A stretch of DNA of 64,000 nt. Origin: Sapria himalayana. Taxonomy: Eukaryota; Streptophyta; Magnoliopsida; Malpighiales; Rafflesiaceae. The stretch lies in assembly GCA_029783825.1 (NCBI GenBank), contig JAREIK010012177.1, forward strand, positions 1 through 64,000. The letters are read 5' to 3'. Shown here piece by piece: positions 1 through 12,520 of the stretch (its first letter is position 1; every line of letters begins with the position of its first letter). Under the pieces are notes generated by a model. The model did not search any database and had not been told where the DNA came from. It saw nothing but the letters and a program-made list of their open reading frames with translations. A program made the position numbers and the translations under genes.

Positions 1-81
1 TTTTGTCATTCAAAAATGGATGTTTCTCTTTCTAGAAACTCGCTTTCTCGAGAGTTGATAGTATTTTGTCATAAAAGAAAT
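1..81. other. Short unique sequence before the first satellite block
   Basis: AT-rich non-repetitive sequence of about 80 bp that runs into the pyrimidine-rich satellite. No gene or transposon terminus is visible, and the window edge cuts it. Confidence 0.5.
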
Positions 82-1528
82 ATCTTCTTATTCTTCTTAT
101 TCTTCTTATTCTTTTTATTCTTCTTATTTCTTCTAATTCTACTTATTCTTTTTATTCTTTTTATTCTACTTATTCTTCTTATTCTTTTTTTTTTGTTATA
201 TTCTTATTCTTCTTATTCTTATTAATCTTTTTATTCTTCTTATTCTTATTATCTTTTTTTATTCTAATTCTTCTTATTTTTCTTATCTTGTTATTCTTCT
301 TATACCTATTATTTTTTATTATTCTTCTTATCTTTGTATTCTTTTTTTTATTCTAATTCTTCTTATTCTTCTTATTTTTCCAATACTTCTTATTCTTTTA
401 ATTCTTTTTATTCTTTTAATTATTCTTATTTTTGTAATTCTTCTTCTTATTTTTATTCTTCTTATTCTTCTTATTCTTAATATTCTTATTATTCTTCCTA
501 TTTTTCTTATTCTTTTTATTCTTTTTTATTTTTTTTATTCTTATTATTCTTATTATTTTTATTATTCTTCTTATTCTTATTATTCTTCTTAATAATAATA
601 ATAATATTATTATTATTATTCTTATTATTCTTCTAATTCTGCTTATTCAGCTTATTCTAATTATTTTTCTTATTTTTTTTATTCTTCTTATTTTTCTTAT
701 TATTCTTTTTTAGCTTATTCTTAGTATTCTTGTTATTCTTCTTTTTATTCTTATTCTTCTTATTCTTCTTCTTTTTCTCATTCTTCTTATTCTTCTTATT
801 CTTCTTATTCTTCTTATTCTTATTATTATTCTTATTCTTCTATTTCTTCTTATTCTTCTTATTCTTCTTATTCTTCTTATTCATCTTATTCTTCTTTTCT
901 TCTTATTTTTCTTATTCTTCTTATACTTCTTATTCTTCTTATTCTTCTTATTCTTCTATTCTTCATATTCTTTTTATTCTTTTTATTCTTCTTTTCTTCT
1001 TATTCTTATTATTCTTTTTATTCTTCTTATTCTTTTTTATCTTCTTATTCTTCTTATTCTTTTTATTATTCTTATCCTTCTCATTATTCTTATTTGTCTT
1101 ATTCATCTAAAATAGCTTATTCTTCTTATTTTTCTTATTCTTGGTATTCTTATTATTATTCTTATTCTTATTTTCTTTTTATTCTTCTTATTCTTCTAAT
1201 TTTTCTAATTTACTTAATTCTTCTATTTCTTCTTATTTTTCTTATTCAACTTATTCTTATTATTCTTCTTATTTTTCTTTATCTTCGTATTATTTTTATT
1301 CTTCATATTGTTCTTATTGTACTTATTCTTGTTATCCATGGTATTCTTCTTTTTCAAGCTTTTCTTCTTTTTCTTTTTATTCTTTTTAGACTTCATATTC
1401 TTCTTATTCTTTTTTTTCTTCTTATTCTTTTTTTCTACTAATTCTTCTTATTCTTCTTATTCTTATTATTCTTCTTATTCTTCTCATTCTTCTTTTTTTC
1501 TTATCTTCTTATTCTTCTTATTCTTTTA

Positions 1529-1568
<40 letters not shown>

Positions 1569-1791
1569 TTCTTATTTTTTTTAATCTTCAATTACTTATT
1601 ATTTTTATTATTCTTCTTAATCTTTTTATTCTTTTAATTCTTCTTAGTTCTCTTATTCATATTCTTCATTTTCTTCGTATTCTTTTTATTCTTTTTATTC
1701 TTCTTATTCATGTTATTCTTATTATTCTTCTTATTCTTATTATTCTTCTTTTTTTTCTTATTTTTCGTATTTATTCTTCTTATTCTTCTTT
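82..1791. repeat. 9-bp satellite array, block 1 (CTTCTTATT family)
   Basis: The sequence is an imperfect tandem array with a 9-bp period, consensus CTTCTTATT, degraded by point changes and small indels into mixtures of TTC, TTA and TTT triplets. It contains a pure (ATT)n stretch near 1528-1567 and a 30-bp palindrome at 591-620. Because the repeat lacks stop codons in the plus-strand frames, it gives spurious open frames rich in Phe-Leu, Ser-Tyr or Leu-Ile. It ends abruptly at a CACTA-like terminus at 1792. Confidence 0.93.
591..620. repeat. 30-bp perfect palindrome (AAT)5(ATT)5 inside the satellite
   Basis: Five AAT triplets are followed directly by five ATT triplets, giving a perfect 15+15 bp palindrome with no loop. 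It can extrude as a cruciform. The identical 30 bp occurs again at 61561-61590 in another block. Confidence 0.9.
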
Positions 1792-2100
1792 CACTACAAT
1801 AAAAATCTCAAACAGCTATGGAAAACTCCCTAAATAAATGATTTTCCATTGCTAAATGGGATATAACCATGGATTAATGATGAATTAATGTTGGAAGCAT
1901 TCCCAATCTAAAGTGCTCTTCGCTACAAATTAATGAGGAAAAGATACCATGGCTAAAAATATTTAGACGGTAAATTCCCTAGCTAAAATAATGATTTCCC
2001 TAGCTAAATTTGTAATAAAAATTGTTCTAGCTAAATTAGCTAGGGAAAAATCCCTAGCTATTTTCATTCCAAATCTATTTTCAGAATTTTAGTTTTTTTT
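1792..2100 (+). mobile_element. CACTA-type transposon left end (type B)
   Basis: The satellite stops and the sequence begins CACTACAATAAAAATC, the terminal signature of plant CACTA (En/Spm) elements. It is followed by subterminal motifs such as CCCTAGCTAAAT and TAGCTAGGGAAAAATCCC in both orientations. The same order of motifs is seen at 45232, including an AAAGTGCTCKTC-like segment about 120 bp in. No matching right end was identified, so this is either a truncated element or the left end of a larger composite. No transposase coding is visible. Confidence 0.7.
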
Positions 2101-2763
2101 TAAAAATTAATTAAATAATTAAAATAAAAACTAAAATAATATATGATATTTTATAATAAAAAAGTTGTCCATGCATTAACATGGACGATGATTCTCGACT
2201 GATGAACTTCCCTACCAACCACTCGTTTTGAGATTGAGCGAATTTTTGACGAGGCGGCAACCTGCTTCTCCCAAAATATGACCTAATATTCCTCCTGGCA
2301 CTTCGGCCTGTAAAAATTGAGTAATGTTACATTTTTTCTTCTGATTGAATACAACTTTGTGAAATCTAATAAAATTACACGACACTACATAAGCATCATC
2401 ATCATCATCCTAAGACCTAATACAATTAGAACCAATCATTACAGAACCTACAGCAAGAAAACTTATTTCCTCATACATATGCTTTGTACCATGTGATAAT
2501 TGCTAAGACCTAATATCTATACAATTACTAAGTGATTTAAGGCCAACCACTATCTGCCTGGCTGGCCTAGACCAGATATATCTTCATGCCACACATTTGG
2601 GGAAGGTCTAATATCCATGGCTTTTATAACCTGCATCGGTAAGCAATGCACAATGATGACTAGACTAGTCCGATTAATTATATATTCAAATGTGTGTGTG
2701 TGTAAATGGGTGTGTATGTATGACGATATATACATGTCTACAAATGAATATATGCACCGACTT
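2101..2763. other. Unassigned AT-rich sequence
   Basis: Contains a somewhat GC-richer patch at about 2165-2330 and a short (ATC)n run near 2396-2409. On the minus strand, TTTTTACAG followed by a coding-like stretch around 2230-2310 resembles an intron acceptor and exon, but I could not assign the product. Nothing else is recognisable. Confidence 0.3.
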
Positions 2764-3205
2764 ATGTATATACTTGGTATATATGTATGTATATACTTGG
2801 TATATACATACATATATACTCGATATATACATATGTATATACTCGATATATACAACGTTTATACTTGGTATATGCATATGTATATACTCGGTATATGCAT
2901 ATGTATATTCTCTGTATATGCATACTTATATACTCGGTATATGCATATGTATATACTTGGTATATACCTACGTATATACTCGTATATATGTACGTATATA
3001 CTATAGTATATAAGTGTGTATATACTACATATATATATGTATATACTGTGTATATACGAACATATATACTTAGTATATACGAACATATATACTTGGTATA
3101 TGTACATATATCCCAAGTATAAGAATACATATTTACTCACTATATACGTACATATATACTGTAGTAAATATGTACGTATATACTACAGTATTATATGTAC
3201 ATATA
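2764..3205. repeat. 23-bp TA-rich minisatellite with palindromic units
   Basis: About 18 to 19 tandem units of 22-24 bp, typified by TATATACTCGGTATATGCATATG. Each unit carries a near-palindromic core (TATATAC-N3-GTATATA). The units differ at the TTGG, TCGG, TCGA and TGTG positions, showing partial divergence. Open frames of 60-130 codons on both strands here are repeat artefacts. Confidence 0.9.
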
Positions 3206-3339
3206 TTAAATTACATAGCCTCAGATGACACACACACATGTACTCTAATGCAAATACACATACCATCAAAGACAACAAAAGTAAATAATCTTGGGCTTAA
3301 AAACACACATATAGGTCTCTCAGGCATTGTCTGCATCTT

Positions 3340-4480
3340 ATAATTCTTTGTCCTCTGTACTCCGTGCAGATAGAGAACATTGGTACACTTGTGCATGGAG
3401 CATAACATAGTACATTTATAAACCAATAAAGAACACAACACTATGTCATTGATAAATAGATAGACTAGCGCATGCAACACCAACTGCCATTTACAAGAAA
3501 TTTCACACGACAGATAATCATAAGCTTATTTTTAAATTAGCAAATCAAGATTACTCCAAGATTTTCAATGAACTACCTATCAAAATATTATTCTATATTC
3601 CCCAGCTTCACGCGTTAGTCCATGGTTAATTATAAGAAAGTTAGAAAGTGCCAAACAAAAGAGAAATGGAAGTTGAAATGACAATAGGCAGCATGGTATT
3701 GAAATTTTCCACACTTGTAGGTTCATTTAGGAATCATAATGGTTAATAAATATTTCAACCATTTAATTCCACCGATTACATGATTAAAAGTAGTCACGGA
3801 TCTGAACTACAACAACGCAGATTTGCACAAAATAAGAGCATCAAGAACAAACCTGCATTTGTGTGGGACCAAAATTTTTTCGTTCTTCTCACAGCTTTAG
3901 AAGCTAAGGTGATATTCTCAGCAACATGTACCAAGCCAAGCCTTTTACATACCTATAATAGGCTAAAATCTACCCAAAATATTTGGGGGCACACAAACAT
4001 ATTCACATATATATATATAGTAATATTAGACATGAACAAACACAAATCTAAGTTAATAGTCATACAGCTTTAACAAATATCTAAAATATGTCAAGCAATG
4101 ATGTTTAGAGAGAAGAGAGTGCAAAAATAAAATGTTGCAGGAATAATGAAGATAATAGAAGCTCTACCTCCTTTTGATCTAGCTAAAATCGGTAAATATG
4201 GGATGCATTGGAAGGACCGTGGCAATGTTTGAATGCTTTGAATCATATTTTTTGTGCTTCTCACTTCAGATGTCTTGCAAAGATTTATTATTAGGTTAAT
4301 TGGCAAAGCAAAGAACAAAACCAGAATTATAAAATTTGAAAACCTCCAAAAAAACTCATCATGTTTTGCTACACAGATAAAAAAATAAAAAATAGTTCAG
4401 AAATAATTCTGATACGAAATCATCCTCATAATTAGTTGGTGATTTTGTGCTAGCCTCTCCTGCAAGGTTTCACAGCTAGA
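3340..4480 (-). repeat. Dispersed block A carrying an EPL1-like exon fragment (copy 1)
   Basis: This block recurs in the same orientation, diverged and partly shortened, at about 29325-30125. Shared landmarks include AGATAGAGAACATTG near 3371, the stretch ending AAGCTAAGGTG near 3910, GGAAGGACCGTGGCAATGT near 4210, and CAAGCCTCTCCTGC-like sequence near 4455. It probably represents intronic plus exonic sequence of a captured gene, read on the minus strand. The two copies are a useful pair for measuring divergence. Confidence 0.75.
4165..4277 (-). pseudogene. EPL1: Possible EPL1-like exon fragment (Enhancer of polycomb-like), copy 1
   Basis: Enhancer of polycomb-like proteins are chromatin subunits of NuA4-type histone acetyltransferase complexes. 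Read on the minus strand, an intron-acceptor-like TTTGCAAG precedes about 110 bp. At nucleotide level these resemble the conserved plant EPL1 segment that follows the HTRRMQRRENN motif: a VQSFEKLRQ-like stretch and, about 50 bp on, a sequence matching codons for LIKRE. The frame is broken by indels and a stop. The preceding EPL1 exon is recognisable at 7578-7740 on the same strand, in the right order for one decayed gene. This is my alignment by eye and is less secure than the upstream exon. Confidence 0.4.
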
Positions 4481-4959
4481 TCTCAAATGGCTATATGTCA
4501 TGTCAATGCCGCTAACTGTGACTCCAGATAGGACATCTACTATTGCATTACACAAATTTAATTATTTCATCTCATCATTCATTTTTTAATTTCTTGCTTT
4601 CTTTCTTCAAATGAGTAAACTGCTCATCCTTCTCTTCTTTCATTTCATGTATTTCTTCCTTCAAATTAGTAATCTGCTCTTCTCTTCTTTCATTTCATGC
4701 ATTTCTTCCTTCAAATGAGATATCTGCTAATTCTTCACTTTCATTTCAGTCTCCATAACTCATTAGTTTCCATTACTTGTTGTTCGACTACCTCATCCAC
4801 AATTGCGGTGAGATCAATTAGAAGCACGACTACTAAAATAAAATGTCACTCCTTCGAGTCGATGCCATGCACTCACTCTTCTTATGACCTCTTATGGTCT
4901 CCAAATAGATAGGATCATAGTTAATTGGTTGAAGATCTGTAGAACCCTCAACTTGTCGA
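4481..4959. other. Unassigned sequence before the CACTA element
   Basis: CT-rich to AT-rich sequence with a short repeated phrase: TTTCATTTCATGNATTTCTTCC, TTCAAATNAG and related motifs occur twice at about 4610-4730. No gene is recognised. It ends in CGA immediately before the CACTA terminus at 4960. Confidence 0.4.
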
Positions 4960-6430
4960 CACTACAAAAAAATATTAATTTAGCTAGGGAAATTTAGCTA
5001 GGAATCAATCCCTAGCTAAATAGCGAGGGATTATCTAGGGAAAAGAAAGGAATTTTTGATTTTATATTGAAATAAATACTAGCGACGGATTAATGACTAA
5101 TTAGTGACAAATTAGCGATGAAAGTGTTTGATTGAAAATTTTTCGTCGCTAATATTTTCATAGATTTCTGTGCAAAGAAAATCAGGAAATTTAGCCATGG
5201 ATTTAGCGATAGTATTTCTCTAGCCTATTATATCGAGATAAATTTCATCACTAATATTTTGTAGATTTCTACTCAAAGAAAACCAATAATTTAGTGATGG
5301 ACTTAGCGATGATTTTCCCTATCTAATTATATTGAGATCAATTTTGTCGCAAATATTTTCATAGATTTTCACACAAAGAAAACCATGAATTTAGTAACTG
5401 ATTTATTGACGAATTTTTTGTAAATTATATCGAGACAAAATTTGTTGCTAAAATATTATTTGAAATTTTTTTTACTATTTTATATTTTATTGTAAGCAAT
5501 TATTTCTTAAATTTTATTTTTCACGAACTATATCCATTTAGCTAGAGATTTCCCTAGCTATTTGCACTGAAAATAATTTTTGTCTCCAATCTTTAATGAT
5601 TTAAATTTTTTTTAATTTATTATTTATTTTAATATTTTATTTAATTTTGATTATTAAATGTATTTCATGGTCTGTAGATGAGCGATCCTTGAAAAATACA
5701 TTCTCCTCGTAAAATTATAAAAATATGATATTATAAATAAATAATTTAAAAAATTATAAAAATACAAAAAAAAATTATATTAATAAGGACTAAAATAACT
5801 ATTTTTATGATTATAAAAATAAAAATAATTATACAAAAAATTTTCTAAAATTTTTAATTAAAAAACTAGAAATTTGTATTAAAGTAATTAAATAATTAAT
5901 TCTATAATTATAATAATTTTTAAGATATTTTAAAAAATAAATGAACATACATTAAAATTTCTACTAATATAAAGGTAAAATAATTCATTGTATGATTAAA
6001 TTGAAAATAATTACAAAAATACCTGAATTGATAAATAAACTAGTAAATAGTAATATTATTATAAGTATTAAAATAATTTTATGATTATAGGAAACTTTTA
6101 AAAAAATAATTGCTACAAAATTTAAAAATCTTGAATTATAATAAAAATTTAAATTTTTTCATTAAATTTAAAAGAAAATAAATTGATATTTAAAAATAAA
6201 TACATAGATGTTTGACCCTACTAAAATTTATAATAATTAAATAATTGAGTAATATTTATACTATTAGCTTTTAATATTCAGTATTTATTAAAATAATAAA
6301 TATAAATTTTTAATTATTTTCTCACTTTATGTAATTTTTAGAATTTTAAAAATTCTAAATGATATCAAATAATATAAAATTTTATGCCTTTAAAATTATT
6401 TCATATTATCTTCATTAAAATTAATATGAA
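4960..6430 (+). repeat. Left long TIR of the CACTA-type element
   Basis: Terminal CACTAC, then TAGCTAGG palindromic motifs to about 5060. Degenerate subterminal repeats (dry variants of TTAGCGATGGATTTAGCGAC with TAGATTTCTRYRCAAAGAAAA spacers) run to about 5460, followed by an AT-rich inner part with GAGCGATCCTTGAAAAATAC near 5680. The same inner part appears at 23525 and, inverted, at about 13340 and 55910. Confidence 0.72.
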
Positions 6431-7577
6431 TTTTTAGAAATTTATAACCATATGCGTGGGATTATATATATCCAAAATACTATATTTCATTTTTATTAAA
6501 ATTATTTTCTTTTTTTCAAAGATATCTACTCTCTCTCTCTCTCTCTACTCTATGCATATCCAAAATACTACTTATTTACACTTGATTAAATAAGTCATAA
6601 AAAAATATGAATAACAAAATATTTTTACTAAGTATTTATCAATTTAGAAAATATTCATAATATAATTTTTTTGATAGTTGGTTTAGTGTCTTCATAAAAG
6701 AAGAAAAATATTTCGACATAATATTGATGTCAATAAAGATATATATATTAAAGTAAATAACAAATGTGTTTTATAAGTGGGATGTAAAGTAAATATGTTA
6801 CATCTATAAAATTACATTAAGATTCAATGTTAAGTTAATATTTTATTGTCATGGTTATAAATGAGCTGACAGGACAACTAAGAAAATAGATATATGTATA
6901 TATGCTATATATAAATAATATTTTTTTAATAATTGAAACTAGTAAAAATATAAATTGAAAATTAGATAGATAGCACATGTTTGAGAGTAAAAAATTTAAA
7001 AATAAAATATTTAATTTGTAACTTTAATTTTAAATTAAAAAAATCAATTTCTTAAAATATAATTATTTTCGAAATTTATGATTTATAATTCAAAAGAAAG
7101 ACAATTTTTTAAAAAATAAATTATTAACTTAACTAAAACAATTGACCAAAATAAAGTATAATAGAAAATATATGTTAGATTAAAAAAATAAATAATATTA
7201 AAAAAAAATTAATTACTCAATTTATGATTCATAATGTTTACTTTTTATAAGAAAAAAATATACATAGGATGGTTGTGATAGATAAGTGTTTGATAAGATG
7301 AATGTGTAACTTATTAATCTTTTCTAAGAGATACAAACAGTAATAGAAAAAAAAATCTTTTTTGATAACTTATTAATCTCAACACTATATCCCATCCCTA
7401 TTATGAATAGAAATAGTTGATCAATAAGATAAATTTATAAATTACCAAATAAAGTTTTTCAAGCGACTGCAAATTATTTTTCCTCTGCTGCTGAACACAT
7501 CAAGAGAAGCAGCTTACAAGACTATGAAATTTTCTTGTAAAACTTCTAATTGCATCATAAAAGACTACTAGACCACA
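6431..7577. other. AT-rich internal sequence of the CACTA-type element
   Basis: Contains a short (CT)n run at about 6531-6546 and long poly-A or poly-T-rich stretches. No coding potential, RNA gene or further repeat is recognised. Confidence 0.5.
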
Positions 7578-7740
7578 TACCTATCTTATGGAGCCGATGG
7601 GCTTTCTCTTGAGGCTTGAACACATTGTATGGGTTGGTATCATTAACAAGGGAGGAGGCTTCAGAATCAACCACACCCCATGACACCCACCACTTAGCAA
7701 AAATGTCAATATGATGAAAATAATTCAAAACACAAATATA
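7578..7740 (-). pseudogene. EPL1: EPL1 (Enhancer of polycomb-like) exon fragment
   Basis: On the minus strand this reads LVNDTNPYNVFKPQEKAHRL, a close match to the conserved plant EPL1 segment VNDTNPYNVFRPREKAHRLHTRR. Upstream, NYF and AKW line up with NYW and RW of the same protein, though a 1-nt indel disrupts the proline run before VND. Directly after HRLH the sequence AAGATAG/GTATGTGG has a strong splice-donor form, so the fragment kept its intron boundary and came from genomic DNA rather than mRNA. EPL1 is a nuclear chromatin factor of NuA4-type histone acetyltransferase complexes, but this isolated, frame-broken exon cannot make it. The likely next exon lies at 4165-4277, across the CACTA left end. 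Confidence 0.72.
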
Positions 7741-7854
7741 TAGCAAGCAGGCATTAGAATCTTTAAAAGCAACTCCAGTGATTCATTAACCACTAAAACT
7801 ATTATTGATGAGTAATGTCAAACATAGAGGGGTCAATAGGGCCGTGTTGTGCTG

Positions 7855-8509
7855 GAACAACCCATTATAGTGGTGCATATATGTATAGTTATATGTTATT
7901 ATACATATAGTAAATATAGTTATAAATAATTATATATAGTTAAACATATAGTTATATATAGATATATTCTTACAAGTAACTATAAGTAATTATACATAAA
8001 TGTATACAAAGTTCTAAACAAATATATAGATTTACATATATGTATACAAAGTTTCAAATATAGTTATATTTAATTATATAGAGTATTATATAGTTATACA
8101 AATATTTATATATAGTTATATACATAATGTAAAACAATAAGTTGTATGTTGTTATAAATGTAATTATAAATATAGTTACATGTGGTTATACATATAGTTA
8201 AACTTATAGTTATACATGTAAGTATATATATTTTTGCATATAATTTTATATATTTATATATCATTATGTATAGGTATAGATAAAGTAAAATAAATTTTTA
8301 TATAATAATATATAAAAATGTATATTATATATATGTTGAAAATTATATATTTAAATATAGTTACGTATAAAGTTTTTATAGTTATACATATAGTAAGATA
8401 TAATTATTTATAGTTATATGTTATTATACATATAGTATATGTAGATATAAATTATATATAGTTAAACATATAGTATATGTAGATATAAATAATATATATA
8501 GTTAATATA

Positions 8510-8553
<44 letters not shown>

Positions 8554-9465
8554 TACAAGTAGTTATATGTAGTTATAATAAATGTATACAAAGTTATAAA
8601 CAAATATATAGATTTACATATATGTATACATAGTCACAAATTAGTTATTTTTAATTTTATAGAGTTTTATATAGTTATACAAATATTAATATATAGTTAT
8701 ACACATGTTAGTTAAACAAAATGTTGTATGTTGTTATACATGTAATTATAAATATAGTTACATGTGGTTATACACATAGTTACACATATAGTTATACATA
8801 TATTTATACATGTAGGTATATATATTTTTTCATATAATTTCATATATGTATACATATAGTTATCGATAAATATAGAAATGGTAAAACTACATTTTTATAT
8901 ATTATTATAAAATGTATATTAATTATATGTTATTAATTATATTTTTTAATATAGTTATGCATAATGTTTTTATAGTTATACATGTAGTCAAAGACAATTA
9001 TTTATAGTTATACGTTCCTATACCTATAATATATAGTTAAAAAATAGAGTTATATATAGTTAAACATATAGTTATATATAGATATATTCATACAAGTAGT
9101 TATAAGTAGTTATACATAAATATATACAAAGTTATAACAAATGTATTGATTTAGATATATGTATACATAGTTACAAATATAGTTATATTTAATCCTATAA
9201 AGTGTTACATAGTTATAAAAATATTTATATATAGTTATACACATATAGTTAAACATAATGTTGTATGTTGTTATACATGTAATTATAAATATAGGTACAT
9301 TGTGATTATACATATAGTTACACATATAATTATACTTATATTTATACATGTAGTTATATAGATTTTTACATGTAATTTTATATATGTATACATATAGTTA
9401 TGTATATTTTTATAGTTATACATATAGTCAAAAACAATTATTTATAGTCATATGTTCTTATACCT
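7855..9465 (+). repeat. TA-rich satellite (TATAGTTATA family), left part
   Basis: Long units of about 0.5-0.6 kb are built from short TATAGTTATACATATAG-like blocks. Landmarks recurring in order are TTATATGTTATTATACATATAG (about 7891 and 8413), ACAAGTAGTTATAAGTAG, TTGTATGTTGTTATACATG (about 8140, 8720 and 9265) and ACATGTGGTTATACA. An (AT)n run lies at about 8515-8550. The array is interrupted at 9466 by the ARF1 retrocopy and resumes at 10368. Confidence 0.85.
9450..9465 (+). repeat. 16-bp target-site duplication, left copy
   Basis: ATATGTTCTTATACCT, repeated without mismatch at 10368-10383 on the other side of the ARF1 retrocopy. Confidence 0.85.
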
Positions 9466-10367
<902 letters not shown>

Positions 10368-10383
10368 ATATGTTCTTATACCT
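10368..10383 (+). repeat. 16-bp target-site duplication, right copy
   Basis: Identical to 9450-9465. The TA satellite resumes directly after it with ATAGTATATATAATTAAAAA. Confidence 0.85.
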
Positions 10384-10857
10384 ATAGTATATATAATTAA
10401 AAATAGAGTTATATATAGTTAAACATATAGTTATAAATAGATATATTCATACACGTTGTTATAAGTAGTTATACATAAATGTATAAAAGTTATAAACAAA
10501 TATATTGATTTAATATATGAATACATATATTTATACATAGTTACAAATAGTTAAATTTAATTATCTAGAGTATTGGATAGTTATACAAATATTTTTATAT
10601 AGTTATACACATATATTTATAAATATGTATGTAGTTAAAGATATTTTTTATATAATGTTTTTATAATTATACATATAGTAAAATACAATTATATATAGTT
10701 ATATATTATTATACATATAGTATATTTGGTTAGAGATATAGTTATATAGAATTATACATATAGTTATAAATAATTATATAGTTAAAGAATGAGTTATGTA
10801 TTATTATAAATATAGGTATAAAGATAGTTAACATAATTATAAATATAGTTATAAATA

Positions 10858-10897
<40 letters not shown>

Positions 10898-11380
10898 CAT
10901 ATATATATAATTATACAACTATTTAGATATAATATTTTTTTTAAATATTTTTATAAATGTTACTTATATATAATAATATATATGTAACACTTTTATAAAT
11001 ATTATATAGTATATATAGCACATTTATATAAACATTATAAATATTATTTATTTATATAAAAATTAATATGTTATATAAATGTTTACAAAAAAGTATAAAA
11101 ATTTTACATGTTATATAATTGTTATATAAAAAATTATATAAATGGATAGTTTTATGTAAATGTTGGATAGATATTTATAAACATTAATACATATGTATAA
11201 ATATTTATATATAACATTGTATGTTTATATAAACATATCAATGTATATATATGATGTAATACATTTATATATATAAAGTATAGATATTTATATATAATGT
11301 TTTATGATTAAATAAATGTATACAAGTTTATATATAATGTTATCTATTTATAATATATTTGGAGACAACAAATATAAAAC
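10384..11380 (+). repeat. TA-rich satellite, right part, degrading
   Basis: Continues the unit split by the retrocopy (GAGTTATATATAGTTAAACATATAG near 10405). It then decays into generic TA-rich sequence with an (AT)n run at about 10860-10895 and TTTATATAA-type blocks. Confidence 0.75.
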
Positions 11381-12520
11381 CCATAAACATTAAGTTCGTT
11401 TTTTCCAAGTTACAAAAGCAGGAGACATTAACCATAATTTTTTTATTAAGTTACAGAAGTTGAAAACAATATGCAAACATTCAGTATTTGAAATCCATAA
11501 AACCCTAAAAATTAAACATTAAAAGAACAATGTTTACACTAACCATTTATTGTTTCATTAATGGTGTTGAGTCAAAATCATATAAGTAATATGAAAATAG
11601 AAGAAAAAAGAAAAAAAATTGTGGAAAATTAAAAAAAATCAAAGCCGAGTATTTTGTAAAAACCAAACTACGCCCCGTATGAACGTGACCTATGATGTCC
11701 TCGTAAACCTTTCGATCGGCTGTTGCCGCAGCCTGTGGCAACACAATTCAAGGATGTGCTCGTCCTCTTCCGCTCACCTCCCCGAGTCAACTTGAACCTT
11801 TCCTCACTGAATCTTGCTAGTTTCAAAAGCGTGAACTCTCACATCTCACTTCCAACAAATACATTTAATCATTTGATTTATGTTTGTCAACAAAATTTTA
11901 TGTAAACATATATTGATTAAATTATATATATGTTTGTAAATAATAAATAATAAATAATAAATAATCTATTAGGTTGAAATTTTATCTAATTCAAAATAAA
12001 TTGATTAAATTATTATATTTATAATTTTTTATTGAACATTTTGAATTTTCTATGGCTTTAATCATTAAATTACTTCAAAAAATTGAAACAAATTAATTTT
12101 TATATGATTACTATTCAACATCATTAATTTAAAAAAAATATTAACTTAAAAATATGGTAACATTATTTTGATATTTTATGACATTAATCAAAAATATGGT
12201 AATGTTTGAAATTTTTGTAATTCCAGCACCCGATCCCAAACCTAGATTTTTTAAATTTATTATTTTCAATTTAATCAAAAAAACTAATTTAAAATTATTT
12301 TATCATAACTTTCATTAATTCTATTTTTATAAATTTTATAAATAAATTATAAATTTCCATAATTTATATTTTAAAAATATATAGGTTTTTCCGATATAAT
12401 ATTTATATAAATATTAAAAAAATGTTTTTAGAAAATTTTAAATAAAATGTTTGTTAGAATATTTGTTGTTGGTTGCTCCTGTAGTCCCATCTTGCTTCTC
12501 CTCTCTTCGTTGTTGAAAGA
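11381..12520. other. AT-rich internal sequence with one GC-richer pocket
   Basis: A pocket at about 11660-11850 is much richer in G+C than its surroundings and has several CpGs. Short open frames cross it on both strands, and on the minus strand it looks coding-like, but I could not identify a product. A short TAAATAA repeat lies at about 11940-11965. The rest is featureless. Confidence 0.4.

Noticed and set aside
2550..3228. Several 60-130-codon Tyr/Ile-rich frames on both strands
   Set aside because: Produced by the 23-bp TA-rich minisatellite, open in many frames at once.
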